Source of the DNA: Apostichopus californicus
Lineage: Eukaryota > Echinodermata > Holothuroidea > Aspidochirotida > Stichopodidae
Reading direction: 5' to 3'
DNA: 25,587 bases
NCBI GenBank assembly: GCA_020650975.1
Contig: JAIPMN010006493.1
Location: 1 to 25,587, forward strand
The notes beneath the pieces are model-generated. The model worked only from the letters and a program-made list of their open reading frames with translations, ran no database searches and was not told where the DNA came from. Positions 1 through 12,600 of this stretch are shown here, one piece after another. The position numbers were made by a program, and so were the translations under genes. Position 1 is the first letter of the stretch; every line of letters begins with the position of its first letter.

Positions 1-504
1 ACTCAGTTGCCATGGTGACATCATTTACCCTGCTTTTTGCCAGATCCATTCACAAAATATCTCCACTTTTTATATTTTATATATTTGCCACACAAAATAC
101 TATTTGGATGTTGTTTAGACCTATAGATTCGGAAATGTTCCAGCCTTTCTTCTTAAAGCAGTCAATTTCTTCCATTAAAAATTCCTTTAAGAACTTACAC
201 TAACAGAATCCACCCCTTTAATTAAGACATTACAGTAACAGAATCAAATCCTGTCAAGTAGAGCAATGGTACCAAATAAATGTTTTGGAGCCTCGAAGTT
301 GGGGAGGGGGGGGGGGGGATTTGCCGGCGCCTGGTTGGGGTTGGAAAATCATTAGAAAATCAAAACGGAAATAAGTGCTCTACGGTTTGACCTGTTTTGA
401 TATTAGTTTTTATAGTTTGAGTTTTAGATGTGTCACAAAGCATTAAGGAAAGAATCGTCTTTTTAATAGAGTTCACTCTTTTGTTTATATCAAATCTACG
501 ACAG
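1..504 (+). other. intron upstream of the first visible exon
   Basis: No CIMR motif is visible, so the exon carrying the start of repeat 6 must lie left of the window. It contains a run of 13 G at 306-318. Bases 10-55 weakly resemble 14117-14160. Confidence 0.6.
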
Positions 505-664
505 TCTATCGAAGGCATTGGATGAGGACAATTGGTCGTACGTAGATAGCCGCGACGCCACCAGCAAACATAAGTATTACATCAACGTCTGCCGTCCCGT
601 AAACCCAAATCCTCTCTGTGGACCTTTCGCCGCTGCTTGTCAAACAAATTTTGATGGCGAACAG
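505..664 (+). CDS. IGF2R: IGF2R-like exon 1 of window: repeat 6, middle
   Basis: The exon reads LSKALDEDNW, then YYINVCRPV and FAAACQTNFDGEQ, which are the INVC and AAAC cysteine motifs of a CIMR repeat. The donor is CAG|GTATTA, phase 0. The acceptor chosen is ACGACAG at 501-504, giving phase 2 and the expected Leu-Ser-Lys directly after the missing FDL segment. An alternative acceptor at 468-469 would add 12 residues that do not fit the repeat. The end is firm; the start is less so. Confidence 0.85.
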
Positions 665-3600
665 GTATTAGAAACACGTTCACTATAAACAATGAAACAT
701 GTTTTTTCTTGATTCTTTTTCACTATGCTGTAATAGCCTAATACAGAAACGATATGGAGAAAATGAGGCCTAGGCTTTATATCAACTAGAAATGACTTTT
801 TTTCTCTTTTTGGTGTGCTTTGTGTTTTATGCGATAGATACCAATCAAGTTACAACTTTAGGTTCTAGCAGAATGTTTTATAGAGGCACTTTTTTGTAAG
901 TTAAGTTAGTTCACATTTAAGCGTCTACCAAATAAACATTTTTCAGGTAAAAAAGTCAGTATGTCCGGGGGGGGTGGGGGAGGAGGGGGGTGATGGTAGG
1001 GGTACATCTTTGGATACATACTCTGTGGCTGGTTGCAATGAATGAATCTTTTTGTCTCTGATTCTAGGAAATTGCTGGAATCAAGAATTTGGGAGTAGCA
1101 TCGTCTGCCCCTACCGTTGAGAGCGAAGGAAACTTACTGATGCGTTATGTCAACGGAAGTACTTGTGCTGGAGGCAAATACATTGAAACAAGGATCCATT
1201 TCAGATGTCGTCCAGGAGAACTAGTAAGTTAAATGGCCAAGATATACCAAAACGTTAACAGATATGTAGTTATGGACCCCCCCCTACCCCCTTGTCTGGA
1301 ATATATATTCTGTCCTTCATCAGTGAAGTATTTTGAATGTCTAACTCGATACTAACGAACAAAGTTTTCGCACAGTTTTGACCTGCACAGTTATGTGAAC
1401 ATTTGTTTCTTACATTTGCAAACATATATGGTTCATTTATAATTGCAAACTTGGTTTTGGTCTTCTTGAGACCTAAGTGAGAAATGTTTTAAGGTAGCTC
1501 TTCTTTTCTCCTCTTTTTCACTATGCTGTAATAGCCTAATACAAGAACTATATGGGGGAAATGAGGCCTAGGTTTATATCAACTAGAAATGACTTTTTAA
1601 TGGTGAAGAGCGGTAATCGCAGTATTGTGTTGAATTCACTGCAAACTGCAGTTTCAACGCACCACCCTCCTCTGGTTGGCGAGAAATCTTTTTGTCTGTG
1701 ATCAATGCGAGGTGTGATGCAAGTCGCTAACTGTTTTTTTTGCCCGAAGTCTATATTTTTGGGGGTTTTATTTTGTTACCAGGCAAGCAGTCCCTACCTA
1801 TTAGAGGTCCTCGACGATGGATGCGTCTATAGTTTCCTGTGGGAGACCGAGGCAGCCTGTCCGATTCTGACGTCCAAGGGGACAGAATGTACGGTGGAGG
1901 ACAAAAATTCGGGTTACTTATTCAACCTAAACTCACTGAAGAGTGACAACCATTACGAACCCAGGAAGAAAGTGGCCGACTTACCATCCACAAGGGTAAG
2001 GTCACTGGAGGGCTTATTCGATTGATCGATTGAAAAGTCTGGAATTTCGTTTTCTTGAAAACTGCATGAGGACCGTTTTGAACTCTAACGAGTCTCACCG
2101 GTGGATAATACATTTCGGATTTAATCGTGGATAGATGCCTGGATGGAATATCCAGGGATGTGCTCAGGAATATTTGAGTGTCGGGCAGATTGTGCGGTAG
2201 TGTGATCCACACCCTGGGAGAGGGATCTCATGGGTAGGGTCCCCCTCCCCACTGAACAAATTTTGCACATGAAGTATACTTAGGTGGTGCTAGTTTTCCT
2301 ATTCTGTGCCATGTATTCTCCCAGATTTTGGTTATGGTAAAATTTGTTGAATTATCATATAAAAAGTGCCGGACGGAAATGTTTAAAATACTGTTTGTGC
2401 TGGACGGCATTCAGAACTGCTGGGCGCAGCCGCCCGGTGCCGCCCAGTGTGAGCACATCCCTGAATATCCTGTTGTCACTTAATTTTGCCTATTTTTAAT
2501 CGTTCTCTCTCTTCTTCGTTTAGATAAACGTCTGCGGTGGAATCAATACATGTCCCGCGATAAACGGCAAGCCGGCTGGAGCATGCGTCCAAGACGGTGG
2601 AGATTGGGTGTCACTCGGATATGCCAGCACCAACCTGACTTACTCTGATGACGGCCTCTTGACATTAACCTACTACGGTAGTGAGATCGAGGGTAAGGGG
2701 CTGTCCATTATGATAATTTTTACGCCAGCGGTGACCCAGAAAACACCGATCCGGTCGGTGTTTACGCCAGAGTGGTAGCAGGTTTTAGTAGCTTGTGTGT
2801 CTGTGCGAAGGTGGAGGGGTGGAGATCGAGCAGTTCGAATGAGTGGGTTGGAATGGAACCGTAGGTTGGAACCTGTGTGCAAGATGGTGTAAAATTTGGT
2901 GTCAATTAAATCTGCCAGCACCAACCTCAACTATTCCTCAGATTGTGATCATTCCCATGCAATTCAAAGATTAACGTAGAATGGTATCCTCCGTAAGTTT
3001 TTTTTATTTTATTTTTTTATTCTCTCATTTCTCTATAGGTTGATTCAAACTATATTTCTTTTTTTGCTCTAGGCTCTGGAGGGCGCCTGCACGAAGCCAC
3101 CATCACATTTTCTTGTAACCGTGACATTACCGCGACGACCAAAGTGCCGGAAACGGTGAGCTGCGACGGCAGCGACCAATGCCACTTCAACTTCGATACT
3201 CCCCTGGCGTGTCTCCCCGATTCCGTCGACTGTCTGGTCTCCGATTCGGCCGGGAATCAGTACGACCTCTCGTCGCTGGCCAAGGAGGACGGTAACTGGG
3301 AAGCGGTGGACACGAGAGATGGCAACGAACACATCAGTTACCATATCAATGTTTGTAAACCTCTCTACAGTCTGGACCCAGAAATCAGCAACTGTAAAGG
3401 TATGGAATTTTAACCCCTCCTCCTCCCCACCTCCCCCCCCTCCACCTGCACCGTAACGAGTATTACTTCAAAATAACTTCAAAATAAAATAAAACTGTTA
3501 GCAAACTGCTTATCGCGGGAATCAGTACGACCTCTCGTCGCTGGCCAAGGAGGACGGTAACTGGGAAGCGGTGGACACGAGAGATGGCAACGAACACATC

Positions 3601-6600
3601 AGTTACCATATCAATGTTTGTAAACCTCTCTACAGTCTGGACCCAGAAATCAGCAACTGTAAAGGTATGGAATTTTAACCCCTCCTCCTCCCCACCTCCC
3701 CCCCCTCCACCTGCACCGTAACGAGTATTACTTCAAAATAACTTCAAAATAAAATAAAACTGTTAGCAAACTGCTTATCCACTAGAGAGCCTGTGTAAGA
3801 GAATGTGTAAAAGTAAGTTGGCCTGACGTTTCGATCCTAGCAGGATCTTCTTCAAAGGCTAAATGACAAGTCACAGTAACAGAAGGGACAGAAACATGCA
3901 CAGAATACAGATAGGTTAATGAGCATGGTGAACACAAAGAGATAGATGTAAGGGGATTAGTAGACAAGGGATGGAGAGAAGAAAGAAAGAAAGCAAAAAT
4001 TAAAATTAAAAAAAAATTAAATAAATAAATAACAAAAAAAATTAACTTGACGTATCATTTTGTATCTCATTAACGTAGTCTTTCCTCGGCTTTGTTATTG
4101 CTTTGTCTTTAGCTTTGATCTGTCGCAAGTTGTACTAACCATTAAAACCGTTCCTTAGTATTTTCCAATCGGGATGTTTCCTCAAAATCATTTCGATCAC
4201 TTCGTATTTGAATAAAGTCTGTCATTTGAACGCCGATGATCACTCAGTTTTATATCTTTTTCAGTCTTTCCTTCTTTCAATGGAAAAACCGAATGGTGTG
4301 ACTTTTTAAGTGGTCTTTACTTTAAATGGGCTATTTTTTTACCTACCCCACTAAGGTAACCATGGCTGTCCAATAAGAAACTAAAATAATCTCAAGACTG
4401 CTGGTGGTAGACAACCCTTAAGAGAAACTCTCACCCCCGAGTGACTTTCCGTCTCCGTTATTTGACTATTTGTTTCTTTCTTCTCTCTATTTAGGCGGCC
4501 CTATATCTGCCTGCCAGACAAATTCCGACAGTCAAGAGGCTTCCAATCTTGGTTACGTGCAGGCCATGCCCGAGGCAGCGGACGACGGCACCCTGACCAT
4601 CAGATACGTCGGGGGTGACCTCTGCGATACCGGGGGAGCGAGCGACGCTTTGAAGAGCACCAGGATCAATTTTGAGTGTTCAGAGACACCAGTAAGTCAT
4701 CTCGTCGATTGAAGTTATGTTTCCATCATTTTAAGAAACAATATCATGTGATGGATTCCATCATGCGGGAATTACTTGGAATGAGTTGTCCATCCTCCTT
4801 CTTCCCCCCCCCCCTTCCCCATTTGTCCCCGTCTTCCATGGACTACGTGCTGGTTGAGTTATCATGGTTTGAGAGAGTTATGATAGAGCGACATAATCCG
4901 GTGAAGGTGAAAGGTTTTCTACTGAAAGGTACTTTTTTTTATCCTTGCAGGGCTCACCTGTATTCCAGTCTGTGACAAAGTTTTGTGAATACATCTTTAC
5001 GTGGCAGACTCCAGCTGCATGTCCGCTCAAGGTATGTACACGAGTATGGGTTTGTTACTATGCATGTCCGATGAAAGTATCAACATGCCTATGCGTGTGT
5101 TACCTCTTATGTCCACTCAAACTTGGGACCTTAATTGTACCCGTATTGGGTACTCATACTCATACTTGGGATCTTAATTGTACCGGTATTTGGTACTCGT
5201 ACTCCTACTTGGGACCTTACTTGAACAGGTATTTGGTACTCGTACTCATACTTGGGACCTTAATTGTACCAGTATTGGGTTCTCGTACTCATACTTGGGA
5301 CCTTAAATGTACTGGTATTGGGTACTGGTACTCATACTTGGGACCTTAATTGTACCTGTATTGGGTACTTGTACTCATACTTGGGACCTTAAATGTACCG
5401 GTATTGGGTACTCGTACTCATACTTGGGACCTAAAATGTAAGGGTATTGGGTACTGGTACTCCTACTTGGGACCTTAATTGTACCGGTAAAGGGTACTTG
5501 TACTCCTACTTGGGACCTTAATTGTACCCGTATTGGGTACTCGAACTCCTTCTTGGGATCTTACTTGTACCGGTATTGAGTACTGGTACTCCTACTTTGG
5601 ACCTTAATTGTACCCGTATTGGGTACTTGTACTCATACTCGGGACCTTAATTGTATCGGTATTGGGTATTGTACTCATACTTGGGAACATAAATGTACCG
5701 ATATTGGGTACTTGGGTCCTTAAATGTACCGGTATAGGGTACTTGTAATCCTACTTGGGACCATAAATGTACCGGTATTGGGTACTCGAACTCATACTTT
5801 GGACCTTGATTGTACCGGTATTGGGATCTCGTATTCATACTTGGGACCTTAGTTGCCCTGGGATTCTTAATCGTACTTGGGACACTTAACTCACACTATG
5901 AGTCTGCCAACAACCATCTTCTCTCTTTCCTTCTTCGAAGAGAGTGACCGGAGAGGGTTGCCAGGTCTCTGTTCCTGAGCTCAGCTACCAATTTGACCTC
6001 AACAGCCTCTACGACCCAGACAAGGATTACGAGGTCACAACGCCTAAGTACAAGTACAGCCTGAATGTCTGCAAGAAGCTGGTCTCATCGTCTGGATCAT
6101 GTGATGAGGGAAATATAGGAGGTTGTCAAGAAGAAATTGCTAACAGTAATGGAATCTCTGCAGGTATATTTCTGTGACTCTGCTATTCACTGCAGTCTGG
6201 AGGGGGTGGGGGATGGGGTGGGGAAGGGGTTGGGGAAGGGTACATAGAGGGCAAGTACTCGTACAGGTTTGTTGAAAACCTGGAAAGTGTCCCATTTCAT
6301 GAATACATAGAGGATACCTTTTGTTTGCGACGTGACCCCTCAAATCAAACTTGCATACATATCTCACTGCTGTCGCTTAAAGCTGCATTTTACGTTGGGG
6401 TCAAACTGTTTATTACGCCGACCCTTGCATGTAATATGTACACAGGCAGATATCCCTAGAGGAATCCCTAGGTAACAGAACTCATTACTAGCAAGTTCTT
6501 AAACTTTTGATCCAAAACACGAAAATGTTTTTGTCCCCCCTATATTTAATGTATTGTGCTTTCCTTTTTATTGGCAAACCTTAGAAATTTGTCGGCCTAA

Positions 6601-9600
6601 TGTCATCGTTTGTTTTGCCCTTTTTTTCGTGGACTATAACCAGTGAAATATTTAAGTGACGACCATAATTTGAAGTTTTCTTGTGACTCTTCTGTGATTT
6701 TACCTATAGGAATTGCCAACGGAAATTTGATGTATGACAACGGTATCTTGAGGCTCAACTACACAAGCGGCGCAGCCTGTCATGACGATGTCTATGAAAG
6801 ATCAATGGCTATAAATTTTGTGTGCGATGACACGTTATCAGGTAAAACTAATAATTTCTTTATCTAAGCAGATTTTAAATGAATCTACTACAAAGAGAGA
6901 CAAAAAGAGAAATGGTGTCACAAGTTCCAATTTGTTGTTTGGAAACCATGTGATTATCCTTGGAAATCTCATAAAATTTGTGTGTGAAAATTTGGTAAAT
7001 TTTGACACACATTGACACAGATTTGCCAGTCGTCAGCCTTTGGGCACTCGGGTTTTCACCTGGGCAAAAATGTTGAGACCCCAAAACGCAGGTTGTCACA
7101 GTAGACGAAGAAATCCAATGTTTTGATATTGTATAAAATATAATTAAAAAACGGAAAAAAGCACCCCCCTCCCCCGCCTTTTCCACGACCAGGTGCATTA
7201 ACGTATTTATATATATAGACAGGTATAAAAGTGTAAAATAGTTTTACTTGTTTATGGGTTATTTGTTTGTTTTTATATCTTGTTGGAAGTCATTCTATGA
7301 CTGAATGTCACCTTGTCATTTGCTTTTTGTGAGAATGACGTAAAGGGTATCGGGTATAGCTGAAGATTGTGAGCTGGCAGTGTAGGGAGGGAGGGGGAGG
7401 TTGGTCAGAGGGGGAGGGTGGTGGAAAGGAGACTATCATAATCATAGAAATATTTGTATGGAATCATTTTTATAACTCATCCCTACATGAGATTTTGTCT
7501 TCTTATCGACGATTTTTACAAACAATTGTCGCTTAAAATTGCTGCCCACCTCACACCAATTTCTCTCCCCCCCCCCCCACAGATAATGGACATCCAGTCT
7601 TCATCAAAGAGACCGGCGATTGTACGTACCAATTCGAGTGGGCGACACCGTTGGCGTGTGCACCCTTCCCTCAGGTGGAATGCAGCTACCGCGGCCAGGA
7701 CGGTCAATTCGACCTAGCTCCCCTCGTCAACGTGGACGACAACTACGAAGTATCCGGCGGCGAGGAAAACCAGGCCTTCTATCTGACAGTTTGTCGTTCC
7801 CTCAGGAATATTCCAGGGAAGAAAGGTTGGTGAAAATATAGAAAAAAAAGTAGAAGGGGGGGGGGGGTTAGGTCTGGTTTTGTAATGTCTGAATGTTGCT
7901 TTATTTTGAGAAGTTTTGTTTATCTAAACAGACCTGTTTTAGCTGCACATTCCAGTGTTTCAGCTTGGAAAAGAAATATGGTGAACACGACAAGAAATCG
8001 TGATTAGCAAGATTCCACAAAGGTGCTTTTCCGACTGTCGTGAAATACTAAATAAGCCATTGACAGCATTTTGAGATGTTTTTGCTAAAATATGAAAGTG
8101 AGAAATATTGCAATTGTACCAAACTGAAAAACTTTTTTTTTTTTAATTTACTGGGTTGTAAATGACAGAACAACACTGTCAGCTAGCTTCATGTCCCCAC
8201 TTAGCAACCAGTCACTTATCAACAAAGGCCTGCAGAAAAATATCATGTCGACGTTTGGATATTATAACTACGTTGCTTAAAAAAGGTGTGTTTCGGATTT
8301 GGAACATCAACATGTGGGCACACTCTATCTAGTTTCTATGTGTAACGTCGAGATGTGAAACATGAAGGGTTTGATTCGAAAAACAGAAGTGGATATTGAA
8401 GAAGACTTCCATTTCTTTTCCAATTTCTTTTCAGGTGCTGCTTGTCCCACGAATGCTGCTGCATGTCTTGAAACGCAAGAAGGAGGCCAAACGAAGTAAT
8501 TACTTCAATTAATACTCAGAGAATCATGCTAATCAAGCACAGACTACCCACTGATATTATTATTATAAAAAAAAATTGTCTTTGAATTTTTTTTTTTTCA
8601 TCTTCCATTGTTCGTTCCATATCCTTCTTTGTCTTTTTTTGTCTTCCTATTGTTTTGTCTTTTCTCTTTTGTCTTTCAAGTTTTTTTCCCCTTATCCTTT
8701 GTCTTTTTTCTGTCTTTGGTTGTTGTCCTTTTTTGTCTCTCTCTTAATGATCTTCTCACGATATAAAAGAATGCTCTGTTAAAAGTATCGTGTCTCGTCG
8801 GTCTTCCTTTTTCAGATACGTCAACCTAGGTGAGGTGACGACAGGTCCTACCATGGAAGGGGACCATCTGGTCCTCAGGTACGATTCTGGAGATCCCTGT
8901 CCTTCGGGCGACAAAAAACGCAGCACAGTGATCAATTTTGACTGTGACCCCGAAGCAGTGGTAAGTAAGATCTAATGAAAGGTAGTTTGATTTCTTGTCA
9001 AAGAGAGACGAGGTTGCCTTTAACCATCAGCTCGAGTACTTTATTACACAAGGCAACCCCCCCCACTCCTTCCAAAAATGTGAATAAAAAGGGGGGGGGC
9101 TAAAGTCAAGGATGTACCCACTTACCGTGGCAAACGGGCGTTAAATTATTCGGGAAATAGAGAATAAAGACCGGTGCTGTGGCCGAGTGGATAAAGGCGG
9201 TGGCAGTTGAAGCAATGAGGCTTAGCAATCGGGAGGTTCCAGTTTGATACCCGGCCGGGTCATAGTAAGGTGGGTTTCTCATCCAAGAGCAATCTACGGT
9301 TTTCCCATGTGAAATGACTAACAAATTTGAGAAGATTCCAAATTTGAGTTGAAAAATGTTGAATTGGAAGCCACTCGACGTGTAAGTTGTATCCCATGAG
9401 CCCTTGCGGGTTTCGCTTATGGGTCGTAAAAATAACTACCGATTATTATGATTATTATAAAGATCTCCGACACTCTGTTCTACATCCTCATTGCCTATCG
9501 ATTTTATGTGTTAAAAATATCTTTTATCACAAACTCCCCAATCACATTAGTGTCTTTTGTCCTTTCGGTCATGTCTGCGAACATTCATCGACTTCAGCCG

Positions 9601-12600
9601 ATATCGTGGCTGGCTTAATGCTCTGTTCTAATCATAGGCCCTGGCCCGCATTAATAGGGCCTTTAGAGCCCTCTCGTGCGCTGGAGAAAAATTTACCCAA
9701 CCTGATTTCTTGATGGTCTCATTTTTTTTTGGAAACCAAATATCAGGATATAAAACCTAAGCCTTTGGATTATGTGCACTTGATTCGCAACAGATACCGA
9801 TGTGAGGGTAATTTATACTAATTCGGTGATATTTTCAGGGAAGTCTACCGGAATTTCAGTACGCGGAAGATGACTGCACCTATATCTTCATCTGGATGAA
9901 TAAGTTAGCCTGCCAGATCACACACGAGGACGAAACGGGGAGAGATTGCAAAGTGTCTAATCCGGTCACAGGTAAGATTACGAAAAAATCCAATAGTGAG
10001 TTGAAAAATCGAGAAGATAGAAGTTTGGGAAAGTGGCCAGAGGGGGGAGGGGAGGGGTGTGGGGGGGGTTGGGGGAGGAGGTAGTGGAACACACATAGGT
10101 GTGTCGAGGGAATTGAATTATTTTGACCTGTAACAGAAGTTATTCCTCTCGGCATACATGTACTTTCACACTCCGTGTAACTTGCCAACGATGTTTTTCT
10201 TTTCAACCTTGTTTCCCAGGATTTGAATTTGATTTGAAAGTTCTCCAGAGCATCGACACCGTCAACATATTCGGTCACGACCAACACGTTTACAACATCA
10301 GTATTTGCACCCCTTTGACAGATACTCCCTGTGAGGGGAAAAACATCGGTGAGTTTATATCAAGCGATGGGTGTAATTTTCTGGGCAGGAAATGTAGAAC
10401 GAATACACTTGTTTTAGCCCATGTCTAATAATAATTCACTTTTTGAGTTAGACGAATCGAAACGGCTGTCATATGTCTTACAAGTACAGGAAAGTACAGG
10501 TAGGACACTAAAGTACAGGAAAGTACAGGTAGGACACTAAAGTACAGGAAAGTACAGGTAAGGACACGAAAGTACAGGAAAGTACAGGTAGGAAACTAAA
10601 GTACAGGAAAGTTCAGGTAAGGACACTAAAGTACAGGAAAGTACAGGTAGGACACTTAAGTACAGGAAAGTACAGGTAGGACACTAAAGTACAGGAAAGT
10701 ACAGGTAGGACACTAAAATACAGGAAAGTACAGGTAGGACACTAAATTACAGGAAAGTAAACTCAACCTTCGTTTCTTCCCCGACCCGATAGGTGCTTGC
10801 CAGTCGCAGAGGGACGTCCCCTCCCCGAAACATTTCGTCACGGGCAAATTCAACAGACAGGTGTTCTTCGACGATGGCGTCCTGTCCCTCCAGTACGACG
10901 ACGGCACGTCTTGCCACAACGACAACTACAAACGAAGTACGGTCATAAACTTTGTCTGTCCACACGAACACGACACTCTCGGGGAGCCGGTCTTCATCAG
11001 CGAGACGGAGGACTGCACCTACTATTTCTCCTGGCACACGTCGGCCGCCTGCGAAGAGTTTGTGAGTCGATTTGGGAAATGTTTTACGGTCTCTTCGGAA
11101 TAGAATCCCACAGTGATTTTTGTCTCGTATCGTACGAAATGCTATGTGACAATATCATGTTGCTGTTTATTAAGAGGGGAGGGCCCCGGGTAGGGGGTGG
11201 GGGTGGTGTTGTGGGGTTCAGGTTGCATGTAGCATGTCTGTAAAGGACAGGTATGTGCAGAAATTCTACTCTCCTAGTGTTAGTGGTAGTTAAAGTCGAA
11301 AGTAATGGAATAAAGCCTGAATACTGAACCCAGTACAGTGTTTCATGTAACTGAGCCTAAACATTCGAGGTGTGCACAAAATTTGAAATCCTGATATTAG
11401 GCAATCACTGTATCATTTTCTTAGGTTGAATGTGACCATGCAAACTATTTCTTGGTGTATTTGTAAAAAATCTTTTACAATTATGGAGTACAGAAATGAC
11501 TAGTTCAATATTTTATTTTATTTCAATTTTTTTTTTTCATATTTGTGACCATATTTGGCAATTTTAATCAAATGTAGGTCTCAGGTCCAACAGTTTTAGC
11601 ACAATTTTGCGACATAACATGTTAAATATCGGTTTCTCTCTTCTACGTAGATTCAATGCAGTGTGATGAACGGAACAGAGACGATCGACCTTTCACCTCT
11701 GGTACAGAAGCGTGGGTACTACATAGCGCCCTCTATGGTCGACGGGGTAGGCATAACTTTCGTCAACCTCTGTCGACCTCTGAACCCAATCGAGGGTACC
11801 CTGTGCCCTCCCAACGCAGCCGTCTGTCACATGAAAGATGGTAAACCACAGGTGAGATGAGTTTTGGTTTAAAGGATAGTCATTAAATATTTGACTATCT
11901 AGTCATGACATATGTTATTATAAGTCAGGTAAGAAACTATTTTTATTTTAATTTTTTATTTTAAATTCTTAGCTCTCTCGAAACAATGTGAATCCTAATA
12001 GTTGCAATCACAAGTTTATCACCCGATTTGGGGGTTTTATCGGTACGTTTCTTGTTTCAAGTTGTTTCAAGTTTTACGATGATACTATTCTCTAAAAATG
12101 TTCTTTTTTAATATATCTACCATCACTTGATAAATGACTCGTTATTCACTCTTCTCCATTAATGTTCCAAGTATTGCAACTTGATTCGAGTTGATAAGTT
12201 ATAGGTTCCTCACCTTACATATCAAAGTCCCCCCCCATTTGCTTAATAATAAACCCTATAAATGGTCAAAATAATGAATGAATCATTGCTATCAGGTACA
12301 TGAAGCTACCCTTCACTGGATAGCTAAAGCCATATCTTGCCATTGATAGCAAATTCATGTCTTCGCTATCATTACAGTGTAAATTATGAGAGGCTGTTTT
12401 ATAGTTCTCGCTCAATCGATCCAAAGTTTCATTTCATTCCATTTATCAGTTTGTTTGTCGAGAGTACTTTAAAATGAGAAATTAACACCAAATCTCGTCG
12501 GCGACGTTTTCTTACAAGTCTTTCAGAATGCCTCTACTTGGTAGTGTATCTGTGGATTGATACCAACACAATATAGAGTGTGGCTTACATCATTGCGTCG

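Noticed and set aside
470-504. Earlier acceptor extending exon 1 upstream
   Set aside because: It is in frame, but the extra residues do not fit the FDL region of the repeat; 505 fits better.
3516-3664. Alternative duplicated exon
   Set aside because: No acceptor AG precedes the second copy, so it cannot be spliced in as a separate exon.
4945-5349. 134-codon open frame on the plus strand
   Set aside because: It begins in exon 7 in a different frame from the receptor and runs into the 43-bp minisatellite.
9173-9260. Functional tRNA gene
   Set aside because: A and B boxes are present, but the stems are not intact and the sequence continues into a SINE body and tail.
9880-10287. 135-codon minus-strand frame
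   Set aside because: Shadow of exons 13 and 14 and the G-rich tract between them.
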